NCBI RefSeq assembly: GCF_018131015.1
Contig: NZ_JAFCJJ010000027.1
Location: 1-64,000 of the forward strand
Source of the DNA: Bradyrhizobium diazoefficiens
GTDB lineage: Bacteria; Pseudomonadota; Alphaproteobacteria; Rhizobiales; Xanthobacteraceae
Direction: 5' to 3'
DNA length: 64,000 bases
Shown: positions 33,689-41,295 of the stretch, one piece after another
How the letters are laid out: every line of letters starts with the position of its first letter
Numbering within the stretch: position 1 is the stretch's first letter
Translations under genes and position numbers: made by a program
The notes under the pieces: model-generated
The model's input: the letters and a program-made list of their open reading frames with translations, nothing else
What the model was told of the DNA's origin: nothing
The model's database searches: none

Positions 33689-33896
33689 GCCGCTCTCTCG
33701 CTCCCTCTACCCGTGCTTACGGGGAGAGGGCGGGGTGAGGGGCTGCGTCCGCGAATGCGATCTGAATTTGGGATCAGACGCGCGAGAGTCGGACAGACAA
33801 TTGATCCGACCGACAGGTTGCCTGGCCCCTCACCCGGAATCCACGCTTTCAGCGCGAATTCCGACCTCTCCCCGCAGAAGGGCGGGGAGAGGTGAA
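33689..33896. repeat. Compound CTCCCTCTACCC..GGGGAGAGG repeat block
   Basis: Two hairpin units face each other: CTCCCTCTACCCGTGCTTACGGGGAGAGGG with GGTGAGGGGC (33700-33742), and GGCCCCTCACCC to CCTCTCCCCGCAGAAGGGCGGGGAGAGG (33826-33893). This fills the gap between the Gly/His-rich gene and tex. It is the same family as at 7930 and 48.02 kb. No gene is visible in 33571-33897. Confidence 0.8.
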
Positions 33897-33897
33897 C

Positions 33898-36237
33898 TCA
33901 AGCCCGCTTGCCGCCGTTCTTCTCCGCGGCGCGGCGCATGGCTTCAGCGAGCGCGCCGCCGCCGCTGGACTGCTCCTGCTTGCGCGGCGCCGAGGAGGTC
34001 ATGCGGGCAGGATTTCGCGCGCCATTGTCGCGCTGCATGCCGGGGGCGTCCTTCTTGGCACCGACCTCGTCGTCGAGCCGCAGCGTTAGCGAGATGCGCT
34101 TGCGCGCGACCTCGAAGTCCAACACCTTGACCTTGACGATGTCGCCCGGCTTCACCACCTCGCGCGGGTCCTTGATGTAGGTCTTCGACATCGCCGAGAT
34201 GTGCACGAGCCCGTCCTGGTGCACGCCGATGTCGACGAAGGCGCCGAAGGCGGCGACGTTGGTCACGGTGCCTTCGAGGATCATGCCCTTCTGGAGGTGC
34301 TTGATCTCCTCGACGCCTTCCTTGAACACGGCCGCCTTGAACGCAGGACGCGGATCGCGGCCTGGCTTCTCCAGCTCACGCAGGATGTCGGTGACGGTCG
34401 GCAAACCAAAGGTCTCGTCGACGAAATCCTTCGGCTTCAGCGTGCGTACGATCTCACTGCTGCCGATCAGCGCCTTGATGTCGCTCTTCGTGGCCTCGAG
34501 AATCCGCCGCACCACCGGATAGGCTTCCGGATGTACGCCGGAGGCATCGAGCGGGTCCTCGCCGCCGAGAATGCGCAGGAAGCCCGCGCACTGCTCGAAC
34601 GCCTTGGGCCCGAGCCGCGGCACGTCCTTGAGCGCCTTGCGCGACTTGAACGGGCCGTTGGCGTCGCGATGCTGCACGATGCTCTGGGCAAGGCCCGAGC
34701 CGACGCCCGACACGCGGGCGAGCAGCGGCGCGGAGGCGGTGTTGACGTCGACGCCGACCGCGTTCACGCAATCCTCGACCACGGCATCGAGCGACTTGGC
34801 GAGCTTGGCCTGGCCGAGGTCGTGCTGGTACTGGCCGACGCCGATCGCCTTGGGCTCGATCTTGACGAGCTCGGCGAGCGGATCCTGCAGGCGCCGCGCG
34901 ATCGAGACCGCGCCGCGCAGCGTGACGTCGAGCCCGGGCAGCTCCTCCGAGGCAAAGGCCGAGGCCGAATAGACCGACGCGCCGGCTTCCGACACCACGA
35001 TCTTGTTCATCTTCAGCTCGGCCAGCCCCTTGACGAGATCGCCCGCGAGCTTGTCGGTTTCGCGCGAGGCTGTGCCGTTGCCGATCGCGATCAGCTCGAC
35101 ACGATGCTTCAGTGCAAGCTTGCCGAGGATCGCGAGCGACTCGTTCCACTGCCGCTGCGGCTCGTGCGGATAGATCACGGCGGTATCGACCACCTTGCCG
35201 GTCGCATCGGTGACCGCGACCTTGACGCCGGTGCGGTAGCCGGGATCCAGTCCCATGGTGACGCGTGTGCCGGCGGGCGCGGCGAGCAGGAGGTCGCGCA
35301 AGTTCGAGGCGAACACGCGCACGGCCTCGGTCTCGGCCGCATTCCACAGCCGCATCCGCAGGTCGATGTTGAGATGCACCTGGATCTTGGTGCGCCAGGC
35401 CCAGCGTACGGTATCGACGAGCCAGCGATCGCCGGCGCGCTTGAGGTCAGCGATGCCGAACCGCTTCATGATCTTCAGTTCATAGGCGCCGGGTACGCCC
35501 GCGGGCGGCGTTTCGGCCTCGGCCTGGATCTGCAGATCGAGGATCTCCTCCTTCTCGCCGCGGAACATCGCCAGGATTCTATGCGACGGCAGTTTTGTCA
35601 GCGGCTCGGAGAAATCGAAATAGTCGGCGAACTTCTCGCCCTCGGTCTTCTTGCCGTCGCGCACCTTGGAGGCCATGCGCGCATTGGTCCACATCTCCTC
35701 GCGCAATGCGCCGATCAGGTCGGCGTCCTCGTCGAAGCGCTCGACCAGGATGGCGCGGGCGCCGTCGAGCGCGGCGGTGGCATCCGCGACGCCCTTCTCG
35801 GCATTGACGAAGGCTTCGGCCACGATTTTGGGATCGTTGCCGGGCTCGGCCATGAGCTGGTTGGCAAGCGGCTCGAGGCCGGCTTCCTTGGCGATCTCCG
35901 CCTTGGTGCGGCGCTTGGGCTTGAACGGCAGGTAGATGTCCTCGAGGCGCGCCTTGCTGTCGGCGGCGAGAATGGAGGCTTCCAGCGCCGCGTCGAGCTT
36001 GCCCTGCTCGCGCACCGATTCGAGGATGGCCTTGCGGCGGTCTTCGAGCTCGCGCAAATAGCCCAGGCGCTCCTCCAGGGTGCGCAGTTGCGCGTCGTCG
36101 AGCGCACCGGTCGCTTCCTTGCGGTAGCGGGCGATGAAGGGAACCGTGGCGCCGCCGTCGAGCAGCGTCACCGCCGCCTCGACCTGCTCCGCCCGGACCC
36201 CAAGCTCCTGCGCAATTTTCTGGTTGATATTTGCCAC
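33898..36237 (-). CDS. tex: Tex family RNA-binding transcription accessory protein
   Basis: A 779-residue Tex protein with all family parts in order: N-terminal helical region (NINQKIAQELGV, FIARYRKEATGALDD), YqgF/RNase H-like domain (about 325-450, TMGLDPGYRTGVKVAVTD), helix-hairpin-helix repeats (about 490-560, NTASAPLLARVSGVG), and a C-terminal S1 RNA-binding domain (about 648-720, GMILEGTVTNVAAFGAFVDIG, GLVHIS). The start is a GTG with AGGAATTC about 8 bases upstream. The Lys/Arg-rich tail after the S1 domain (about 725-779) is less conserved. Role in transcription or RNA metabolism, from the family. Confidence 0.95.
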   Translation of the reverse strand: MANINQKIAQELGVRAEQVEAAVTLLDGGATVPFIARYRKEATGALDDAQLRTLEERLGYLRELEDRRKAILESVREQGKLDAALEASILAADSKARLEDIYLPFKPKRRTKAEIAKEAGLEPLANQLMAEPGNDPKIVAEAFVNAEKGVADATAALDGARAILVERFDEDADLIGALREEMWTNARMASKVRDGKKTEGEKFADYFDFSEPLTKLPSHRILAMFRGEKEEILDLQIQAEAETPPAGVPGAYELKIMKRFGIADLKRAGDRWLVDTVRWAWRTKIQVHLNIDLRMRLWNAAETEAVRVFASNLRDLLLAAPAGTRVTMGLDPGYRTGVKVAVTDATGKVVDTAVIYPHEPQRQWNESLAILGKLALKHRVELIAIGNGTASRETDKLAGDLVKGLAELKMNKIVVSEAGASVYSASAFASEELPGLDVTLRGAVSIARRLQDPLAELVKIEPKAIGVGQYQHDLGQAKLAKSLDAVVEDCVNAVGVDVNTASAPLLARVSGVGSGLAQSIVQHRDANGPFKSRKALKDVPRLGPKAFEQCAGFLRILGGEDPLDASGVHPEAYPVVRRILEATKSDIKALIGSSEIVRTLKPKDFVDETFGLPTVTDILRELEKPGRDPRPAFKAAVFKEGVEEIKHLQKGMILEGTVTNVAAFGAFVDIGVHQDGLVHISAMSKTYIKDPREVVKPGDIVKVKVLDFEVARKRISLTLRLDDEVGAKKDAPGMQRDNGARNPARMTSSAPRKQEQSSGGGALAEAMRRAAEKNGGKRA

Positions 36238-36423
36238 GCGAGAATTCCTTTATCCAAGCACGCGACGCGAGCCGAAACTCGACCGCGGGACGCCGCTTAT
36301 GGGCCCATCGAGGTTGATTCATCAAGGTGCGGCGCGCAACCGTCGACAGAGAATTTTTTGTTGAAGCCAGGTGATTTCGCCACACTCGTGGGGACACGGC
36401 TGCGCCGCTGAGTTTACTCCTCT

Positions 36424-36595
36424 TGTGTCCCGGACGCGCTGCAACGCGGAGCGTTGCGGCGCAGAGCCGGGACCCAGAAGGCGGCACAATCGGCTGCAAG
36501 ATGGGCCCCGGCTCTGCAGCGCACCGCACCGGACGATGCTTCGCATCGCCGGGGGCGCTGCGCTGCGTCCGGGGCACGGTCGAGATTGACGCGCC
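36424..36595. repeat. GTCCCGG..CCGGGAC / GCCCCGG..CCGGGGC repeat block
   Basis: TGTCCCGGACGCGCTGCAACGC with GCGTTGCGGCGCAGAGCCGGGACCC, followed by GGGCCCCGGCTCTGCAGCGCACCGC and GGGGGCGCTGCGCTGCGTCCGGGGCAC, make nested inverted units. No coding potential is supported. It starts the 1.3-kb gene-free stretch 36238-37563. Confidence 0.7.
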
Positions 36596-36612
36596 GCTGC
36601 TGCCCAGACCTC

Positions 36613-36693
36613 GTCATTGCGAGCGCAGCGAAGCAATCCAGAGTCTTTCCCCGGAGGGATTCTGGATTGCTTCGCTACGCTCGCAATGACGGA
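36613..36693. repeat. CGTCATTGCGAGCGCAGCGAAGC palindrome
   Basis: CGTCATTGCGAGCGCAGCGAAGCAATCCAGA and its inverted partner TCTGGATTGCTTCGCTACGCTCGCAATGACG flank a short loop. This is a well-spread alphaproteobacterial intergenic palindrome; transcribed, it forms a hairpin of about 30 bp. Confidence 0.85.
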
Positions 36694-36754
36694 GCAAACA
36701 GATACAGCTTCGCCTTCTCGCGACAGTTCCTGCCCGAGCTTTCCATGATCAATT

Positions 36755-37305
36755 CACCCTCCTGTGTCAGAGGGCGCAGGGAAGACCGGGTGCCGGCCGG
36801 GCACCCACGGTCCACTGTGCGAAATGGCAAGAAGATCTGCACAGCGGCATACAGGTGAGGCACAACAACCGGCCTTCCCTGCGCAGTGGTTTTACGGCTT
36901 ATGCCGAGCTCTCCCCGGGGAGCGATGCACTATTGCCCCCGTCACCTTACGGATGGCTGATGCTTAAAGGCCCGGTTGGACCGTCGCATCACCGCAAGGC
37001 TTGGCGCACAGGCTCCGGGCGCCAGGACGACACGGTTTTGCCGTACGCCGATCACACCGGTCGTGTGCGCGCCGTCCTTTCGCTCACGGTTGCCCGCCCT
37101 GCGACGACCTTCGCGCCGGTGTGGCCAGCGTCCACCACGGCCCACCCCGCGTTCGTGACGATCGCGATACGCCCCTCTGATCGGGGTGGGTTGGCGAGAG
37201 AATGCGATAAATCAGAAATTCTGTAAAGGCGAATATTTTTGGGGCAGCGATTGACCCCGCGCTCGTGTGTTTTGCCTGTCGGGCGGCACAAGGGATTGTG
37301 GGTGA
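36755..37305. repeat. Multi-copy non-coding element of Bradyrhizobium type
   Basis: This 0.55-kb stretch has no gene I can support. Its translated fragments (for example NNRPSLRSGFTAYAELSP and HTGRVRAVLSLTVARP) match, from memory, the spurious short proteins annotated many times over in Bradyrhizobium genomes, so the DNA is probably a dispersed repeated element. It contains a GC-rich left part, then AAATCAGAAATTCTG near 37210. No transposase or terminal inverted repeat was found. The boundaries are approximate. Confidence 0.5.
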
Positions 37306-37329
37306 TACATACGGCCTGCGGGTCTCCTG

Positions 37330-37483
37330 ATCCGTCATCCTGAGGTGCGAGGTATGGGACGCGGGGCGTCCCATTCGGAGCCTCGAAGGATGAGCGGCCG
37401 CGGATGCTGCCGGGCCGTCGCCCTTCGAGGCTCGCTGCGGGATGCTGCGCACCGCGCAGCTCGCGCCTCAGGGTGACGGATAG
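37330..37483. repeat. REP-like element (second TCATCCTGAGG copy)
   Basis: GTCATCCTGAGGTGCGAGG at the left and CGCGCCTCAGGGTGACGG at the right enclose the inner palindromes GGGACGC..GCGTCCC and the GCCTCGAAGGATGAGCGGCC / CCCTTCGAGG units. It has the same layout as 13869-13998 and ends 81 bases before the start of the amidohydrolase gene. Confidence 0.85.
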
Positions 37484-37563
37484 AGATCGCGCCGCTTGAC
37501 ATGCACGGCGGTTCCACGGTTGGTGGAGCCGCCGGACCCATCGAACTCCCCACGAGGACTCCA

Positions 37564-38667
37564 ATGCGCACCACATCGGTCGGCGTCGTCAGGATCGCCA
37601 CCAAGGGCCCCGGCGACGTTTCCGGCCTCATGGCCATGATCGATTCCGGCGCGATCGATCCCGGCTCGATCCTGGCGATCCTCGGCAAGACCGAGGGCAA
37701 TGGCGGCGTCAATGATTTCACCCGGGAATATGCCGTTGCGGCGCTGTGCGCCGCGCTGGCGCCAAGTCTTGGGCCGCCGCCGCACGAGGTCGAGCAGCGC
37801 ATCGCCTTCGTGATGTCGGGCGGCACCGAAGGCGTGCTCAGCCCTCATATCACCGTGTTCACGCGCCGGGAGGCCGAGCGGCCGGCCGGCATGACCGGCA
37901 AGCGGCTCAGCATCGGCATGGCGCACACACGCGATTTCCTGCCCGAGGAGCTCGGCCGTTCCGCGCAGATCTCCGAGACGGCGACAGCCGTGAAAGCCGC
38001 AATGGCGGATGCCGGTATTGCCGATCCCGCCGACGTCCATTTCGTCCAGATCAAGTGCCCGCTGCTGACCAGCGACCGCGTCGCAGCGGCCGGCTCGCGC
38101 GGCAACACAACGGCGACGACGAGCGCGTATGGCTCGATGGCCTATTCGCGCGGCGCCTCCGCGCTCGGGGTCGCGGTCGCGCTCGGCGAGATCGCCCCCG
38201 ACCTCCGCGACGAGGACGTGCTGCGGCGCTACGAGCTGTTCTCCAGGGTCGCCTCCACCTCCGCCGGCATCGAGCTGATGCACAACGTCGTCATCGTGCT
38301 CGGCAACGCGGCGTCGTCAGTCAGCGAGTTCGAGATCGGCCATGCCGTGATGAGCGATGCCATCGACGCCGCGGCCGTGAACGAGGCGTTGAATAGCGTG
38401 GGGCTGGGTCTCGCGCCGCAAGCCGGCCGTGAGCTCGTCAACATCTTCGCCAAGGCGGAGGCTTCGCCTGACGGCGGCGTACGCGGCTTCCGCCACACCA
38501 TGCTGGAGGACACCGACATCAGCTCGACCCGCCACGCCCGCGCCGCCGTCGGCGGCCTGATCGCGGGCCTTGCCGGCACCGGCGCGATCTACGTCTCCGG
38601 CGGCGCCGAGCACCAGGGCCCGGCGGGCGGCGGCCCGGTTGCGGTGATCGCACGACTGAAGGACTGA
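37564..38667 (+). CDS. Ring-opening amidohydrolase (cyanuric acid amidohydrolase / barbiturase family)
   Basis: A 367-residue protein of the small AtzD/barbiturase family, whose three-fold barrel has a Ser-Lys dyad in each repeat. Lys42 (LGKTEGNG) and Ser85 (MSGGTEG) fall at the numbers known for AtzD. A second Lys lies in VQIKCP (Lys164) and a third in FAKAEAS, with the matching Ser residues in RGNTTATTSAYGSMAYSRG and SGGAEHQGP. Members hydrolyse cyanuric acid or barbiturate; sequence alone does not separate them. GAGGA sits 5 bases before the ATG. An amidase gene follows 105 bp downstream and could take the ring-opened product further, which is inference. Confidence 0.88.
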   Translation: MRTTSVGVVRIATKGPGDVSGLMAMIDSGAIDPGSILAILGKTEGNGGVNDFTREYAVAALCAALAPSLGPPPHEVEQRIAFVMSGGTEGVLSPHITVFTRREAERPAGMTGKRLSIGMAHTRDFLPEELGRSAQISETATAVKAAMADAGIADPADVHFVQIKCPLLTSDRVAAAGSRGNTTATTSAYGSMAYSRGASALGVAVALGEIAPDLRDEDVLRRYELFSRVASTSAGIELMHNVVIVLGNAASSVSEFEIGHAVMSDAIDAAAVNEALNSVGLGLAPQAGRELVNIFAKAEASPDGGVRGFRHTMLEDTDISSTRHARAAVGGLIAGLAGTGAIYVSGGAEHQGPAGGGPVAVIARLKD

Positions 38668-38772
38668 CGGCGACCCCTCCTCCGGGCGCAACCCTGCCCC
38701 TCGCCTTGGCTCGGTTGATTCACAGGAGGCGTTGCGAAAAAGGTGACGCCGCATGCTTTGGGGGTGGGCTTC

Positions 38773-40242
38773 ATGACTTTGCCGATGAGCTGGAACGAAT
38801 GGGCGCAGCACGATGGCGTGGCGCTGGCGGGGCGCGTGCGCAAGGGCGAGCTGACCGCGAAGGAGCTGGCGCGCCAGGCGGCGGCGGCCGTTGCCAAGGT
38901 CAATCCGGCATTGTCGGCCGTGGTTGAGCTGTTCGAGGACGTGATCGCCGATCCGGCGCGGGACGGCGCCAATCTCGCCGGCCCGTTCGCGGGCCTCCCC
39001 TTCCTGATGAAGGACCTCGGACCGACCATGAAGGGCCGGCTCCAGGAGATGGGCTCGCTCTTGATGCGCGGCAATCGCGCCGCGGCGGATACATTCCTGA
39101 CCGGCAAATTCCGCCAGGCTGGGCTGAACCTGATCGGCCGCACCACGACGCCGGAGTTCGGCGTGTGCAGCTCGGCCGACAACCCCGCCGTCTATGTCAC
39201 GCGCAATCCCTGGAATACCGACTACACCACCTGCGGCTCGTCGGCCGGCAGCGCCGCGATGGTCGCGGCCGGCGTGGTGCCGATCGCGCATGCGACCGAC
39301 GGCGGCGGCTCGATCCGCATTCCCGCCGGCGTCAACGGCAATATCGGCCTGAAAGTCTCGCGCGGCGTGTTCTCGCTGGCACCGCATCTGTCCGACCTCA
39401 CCGGCCTCGTCTCGATCCAGGGCTGCCAGTCGCGCTCGGTGCGCGACACCGCCGCTTTCGTCGACCATGCAAGGGGACCTGCGCCCGGCGAGTTCATGCC
39501 GTTCTGGACCACGGCGCAGCCCTATTGCGAGATGATCAAGCGCGATCCGGCAAAGCTGCGCATCGCGCTGTCGCACACATGGGGCGACTACACCGCGACG
39601 CCTGAGATCGTAGCCGAGCTGGAGAAGACCGGCCGCTTCCTCGAAGGCCTCGGCCATCACGTCGACTACGCGCTGCCCGAGCTCGACTTCCGCGCCGCCT
39701 TCGCGGCGCAGACCACCTGCTACATCTCGAATTTCGCCGTGGTGATCTCCAACATGCTGGCCGCGCGCGGGCTGGAGCGGCCGCCGGAAGATCTGATCGA
39801 GCCCATGAACATCCGGATCTGGGAAGCCGGCCGCCACACGAGCTTCGCCGAGCGCGCGAAGATGCAGGCCGTGTTCAACACGACATCGCGCGGCTTCGGC
39901 GGCTTCTTCGAGCAGTGGGACGTGATCCTGACGCCGATCACGGCGCTGCCGACGCCGAAGGTCGGCACGAAGGAATATCTGACCATCTCCGACAATCCTG
40001 ACGTGCTGGACTGGTTCGGCAATCTCTGGCGCTTCTTCGCGTTCACGCCGCTCGCCAATCTCTGCGGCATGCCGGCGATATCGATGCCGATGGCAAGCCA
40101 GGACCACGGCCTGCCGCTCGGCATCCAGGCGATCGCCAAGCAAGCCAATGATGGCCTGCTGCTGCAGCTCGCCGCCCAGATCGAGCGCGCGCTCGACGGC
40201 AAGTGGAACGGCGGGAAGAAGCCGAAGGTGCATGTCGGCTAG
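38773..40242 (+). CDS. Amidase-signature family amidase
   Basis: A 489-residue amidase. The catalytic Lys is in FLMKDLG, the cis-Ser in TTCGSSAGSAAM and the nucleophile Ser in DGGGSIRIPAG, so the Ser-cisSer-Lys triad is complete. The ATG at 38773 is preferred over a GTG 30 bases earlier; a GGGGGTGGG stretch precedes it. The substrate is unknown; the place after the ring-opening amidohydrolase suggests a biuret-, ureido- or amide-type compound. The last 32 codons plus stop (40144-40242) are repeated at 41182-41280 in the same orientation, so the locus has been rearranged at this 3' end. Confidence 0.9.
   Translation: MTLPMSWNEWAQHDGVALAGRVRKGELTAKELARQAAAAVAKVNPALSAVVELFEDVIADPARDGANLAGPFAGLPFLMKDLGPTMKGRLQEMGSLLMRGNRAAADTFLTGKFRQAGLNLIGRTTTPEFGVCSSADNPAVYVTRNPWNTDYTTCGSSAGSAAMVAAGVVPIAHATDGGGSIRIPAGVNGNIGLKVSRGVFSLAPHLSDLTGLVSIQGCQSRSVRDTAAFVDHARGPAPGEFMPFWTTAQPYCEMIKRDPAKLRIALSHTWGDYTATPEIVAELEKTGRFLEGLGHHVDYALPELDFRAAFAAQTTCYISNFAVVISNMLAARGLERPPEDLIEPMNIRIWEAGRHTSFAERAKMQAVFNTTSRGFGGFFEQWDVILTPITALPTPKVGTKEYLTISDNPDVLDWFGNLWRFFAFTPLANLCGMPAISMPMASQDHGLPLGIQAIAKQANDGLLLQLAAQIERALDGKWNGGKKPKVHVG
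40144..40242 (+). repeat. Direct repeat, copy 1 (3' end of amidase gene)
   Basis: The 99-bp end of the amidase gene. Copy 2 at 41182-41280 differs at 9 positions by my reading, mostly third codon positions, changing only two residues (Lys to Glu and Lys to Arg). Confidence 0.95.
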
Positions 40243-40304
40243 GAAAGTCGATACCGCTCGACGCCAGGGGCGGATCGCGTCATTCTAGGCGCGTCGGATT
40301 CCCC

Positions 40305-41189
40305 ATGGCGAGCGCGCAGATGGAAGCTCATGAGATTCTCGAACGGTTGAGTACCTCTGAGGGATTTCCGACCGAAGCGATCCTGGTGGCGCGGGCCAAC
40401 CGCGAGGCGGTGATCCCGGTATTCATCGAGGCCTTCGAACGCTTCATGTCTTCCGGACCGGCGCCGACCGATACCGGCCTTTTCTTCGCATTTCATCTGC
40501 TGGGAGAATGGGAGGCCAAAAGTGCCTACCGTACTCTCGCGAGATTTCTCCAGCTCCCTGACAAGGTACTCAGTCCGATCCTGGGTGATGCGATTACCGT
40601 GACAGTCCATCGCGTCATGGCGGCGGTTTTCGACGGAGACCCACTACCTCTCCAGGAGATCGTCTACGCGCGGACAGCCGACGAGTACATTCGCTCGCGG
40701 ATGATCGATGCGACGGCCATTCTGACCCTCGGCGGCCATCTTTCGCGCACCTGGACCGCGCAGTTCCTGCGCGACTGCTACGATCGGATAGAGCCGCGGA
40801 TCGACTGCTACGCCTGGGCGGGCTGGCAGCAAACGATCGCATGGCTCGGACTGGACGAGTTGAAGCCACTCGTCCAGCAAGCCTTCGCAAGGGGGGCTAT
40901 CGACAAGACCTGGCTCTCTTTCAAGGATTTCGAGAAGGACCTGCAACACGCGATCGACCACCCGGGCAAGCCCCTGGTTCACCCGGACGGCGAGCTGACG
41001 CTGTTCGGGGACACAATGGAGCTCTCGAAATGGGCTGCGTTCGATCCACAATATCTGGCTCAGCAGAAACGTCTTCGGTCGCCCTCACTTTCCGATCCGC
41101 GTGCCAACCCGTTTGCGAAGGTCGGCCGCAACGATCCCTGTCCTTGCGGCAGCGGAAAGAAATTCAAGAAGTGCTGCCTGCGCCAATGA
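40305..41189 (+). CDS. DUF1186-like helical-repeat protein with C-terminal SEC-C zinc motif
   Basis: A 294-residue protein. Most of the chain is helical, HEAT-like (EILERLSTSEGFPTEAIL, LFFAFHLLGEWEAKSAYRT) and matches the DUF1186 type. The last 22 residues are a SEC-C motif, NDPCPCGSGKKFKKCC, which binds one zinc ion in SecA and related proteins and can contact other proteins. The ATG at 40305 is chosen; 40320 is possible. Its stop codon TGA lies 5 bases into the second copy of the amidase tail, so the gene fills the space between the two repeats. Its base use looks less GC-biased than that of its neighbours by eye. Function unknown. Confidence 0.82.
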   Translation: MASAQMEAHEILERLSTSEGFPTEAILVARANREAVIPVFIEAFERFMSSGPAPTDTGLFFAFHLLGEWEAKSAYRTLARFLQLPDKVLSPILGDAITVTVHRVMAAVFDGDPLPLQEIVYARTADEYIRSRMIDATAILTLGGHLSRTWTAQFLRDCYDRIEPRIDCYAWAGWQQTIAWLGLDELKPLVQQAFARGAIDKTWLSFKDFEKDLQHAIDHPGKPLVHPDGELTLFGDTMELSKWAAFDPQYLAQQKRLRSPSLSDPRANPFAKVGRNDPCPCGSGKKFKKCCLRQ

Positions 41190-41280
41190 CGGCCTGCTTC
41201 TGCAGCTTGCGGCCCAGATCGAACGCGCACTCGACGGCGAGTGGAACGGCGGCAGGAAGCCGAAGGTGCATGTCGGCTAG
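41182..41280 (+). repeat. Direct repeat, copy 2 (orphan amidase 3' end)
   Basis: An in-frame fragment encoding the last 32 residues of the amidase plus stop (ANDGLLLQLAAQ to KPKVHVG), with no amidase body before it. It begins inside the last codons of the SEC-C gene. It reads like the tail of a related amidase allele left behind after recombination at the gene's 3' end. Confidence 0.92.
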
Positions 41281-41295
41281 GCCTGGCGATGCGTC

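Noticed and set aside
34201..36411. 736-codon frame antisense to tex
   Set aside because: The composition is that of a codon-phase shadow (many GDR, ARRG, DGQ type strings), no domain is present, and tex is complete on the other strand.
36675..37226. Several short reading frames in the repeat stretch (60-130 codons)
   Set aside because: They look like translated repeats known to be annotated spuriously many times in Bradyrhizobium; no ribosome site or conserved fold supports them.
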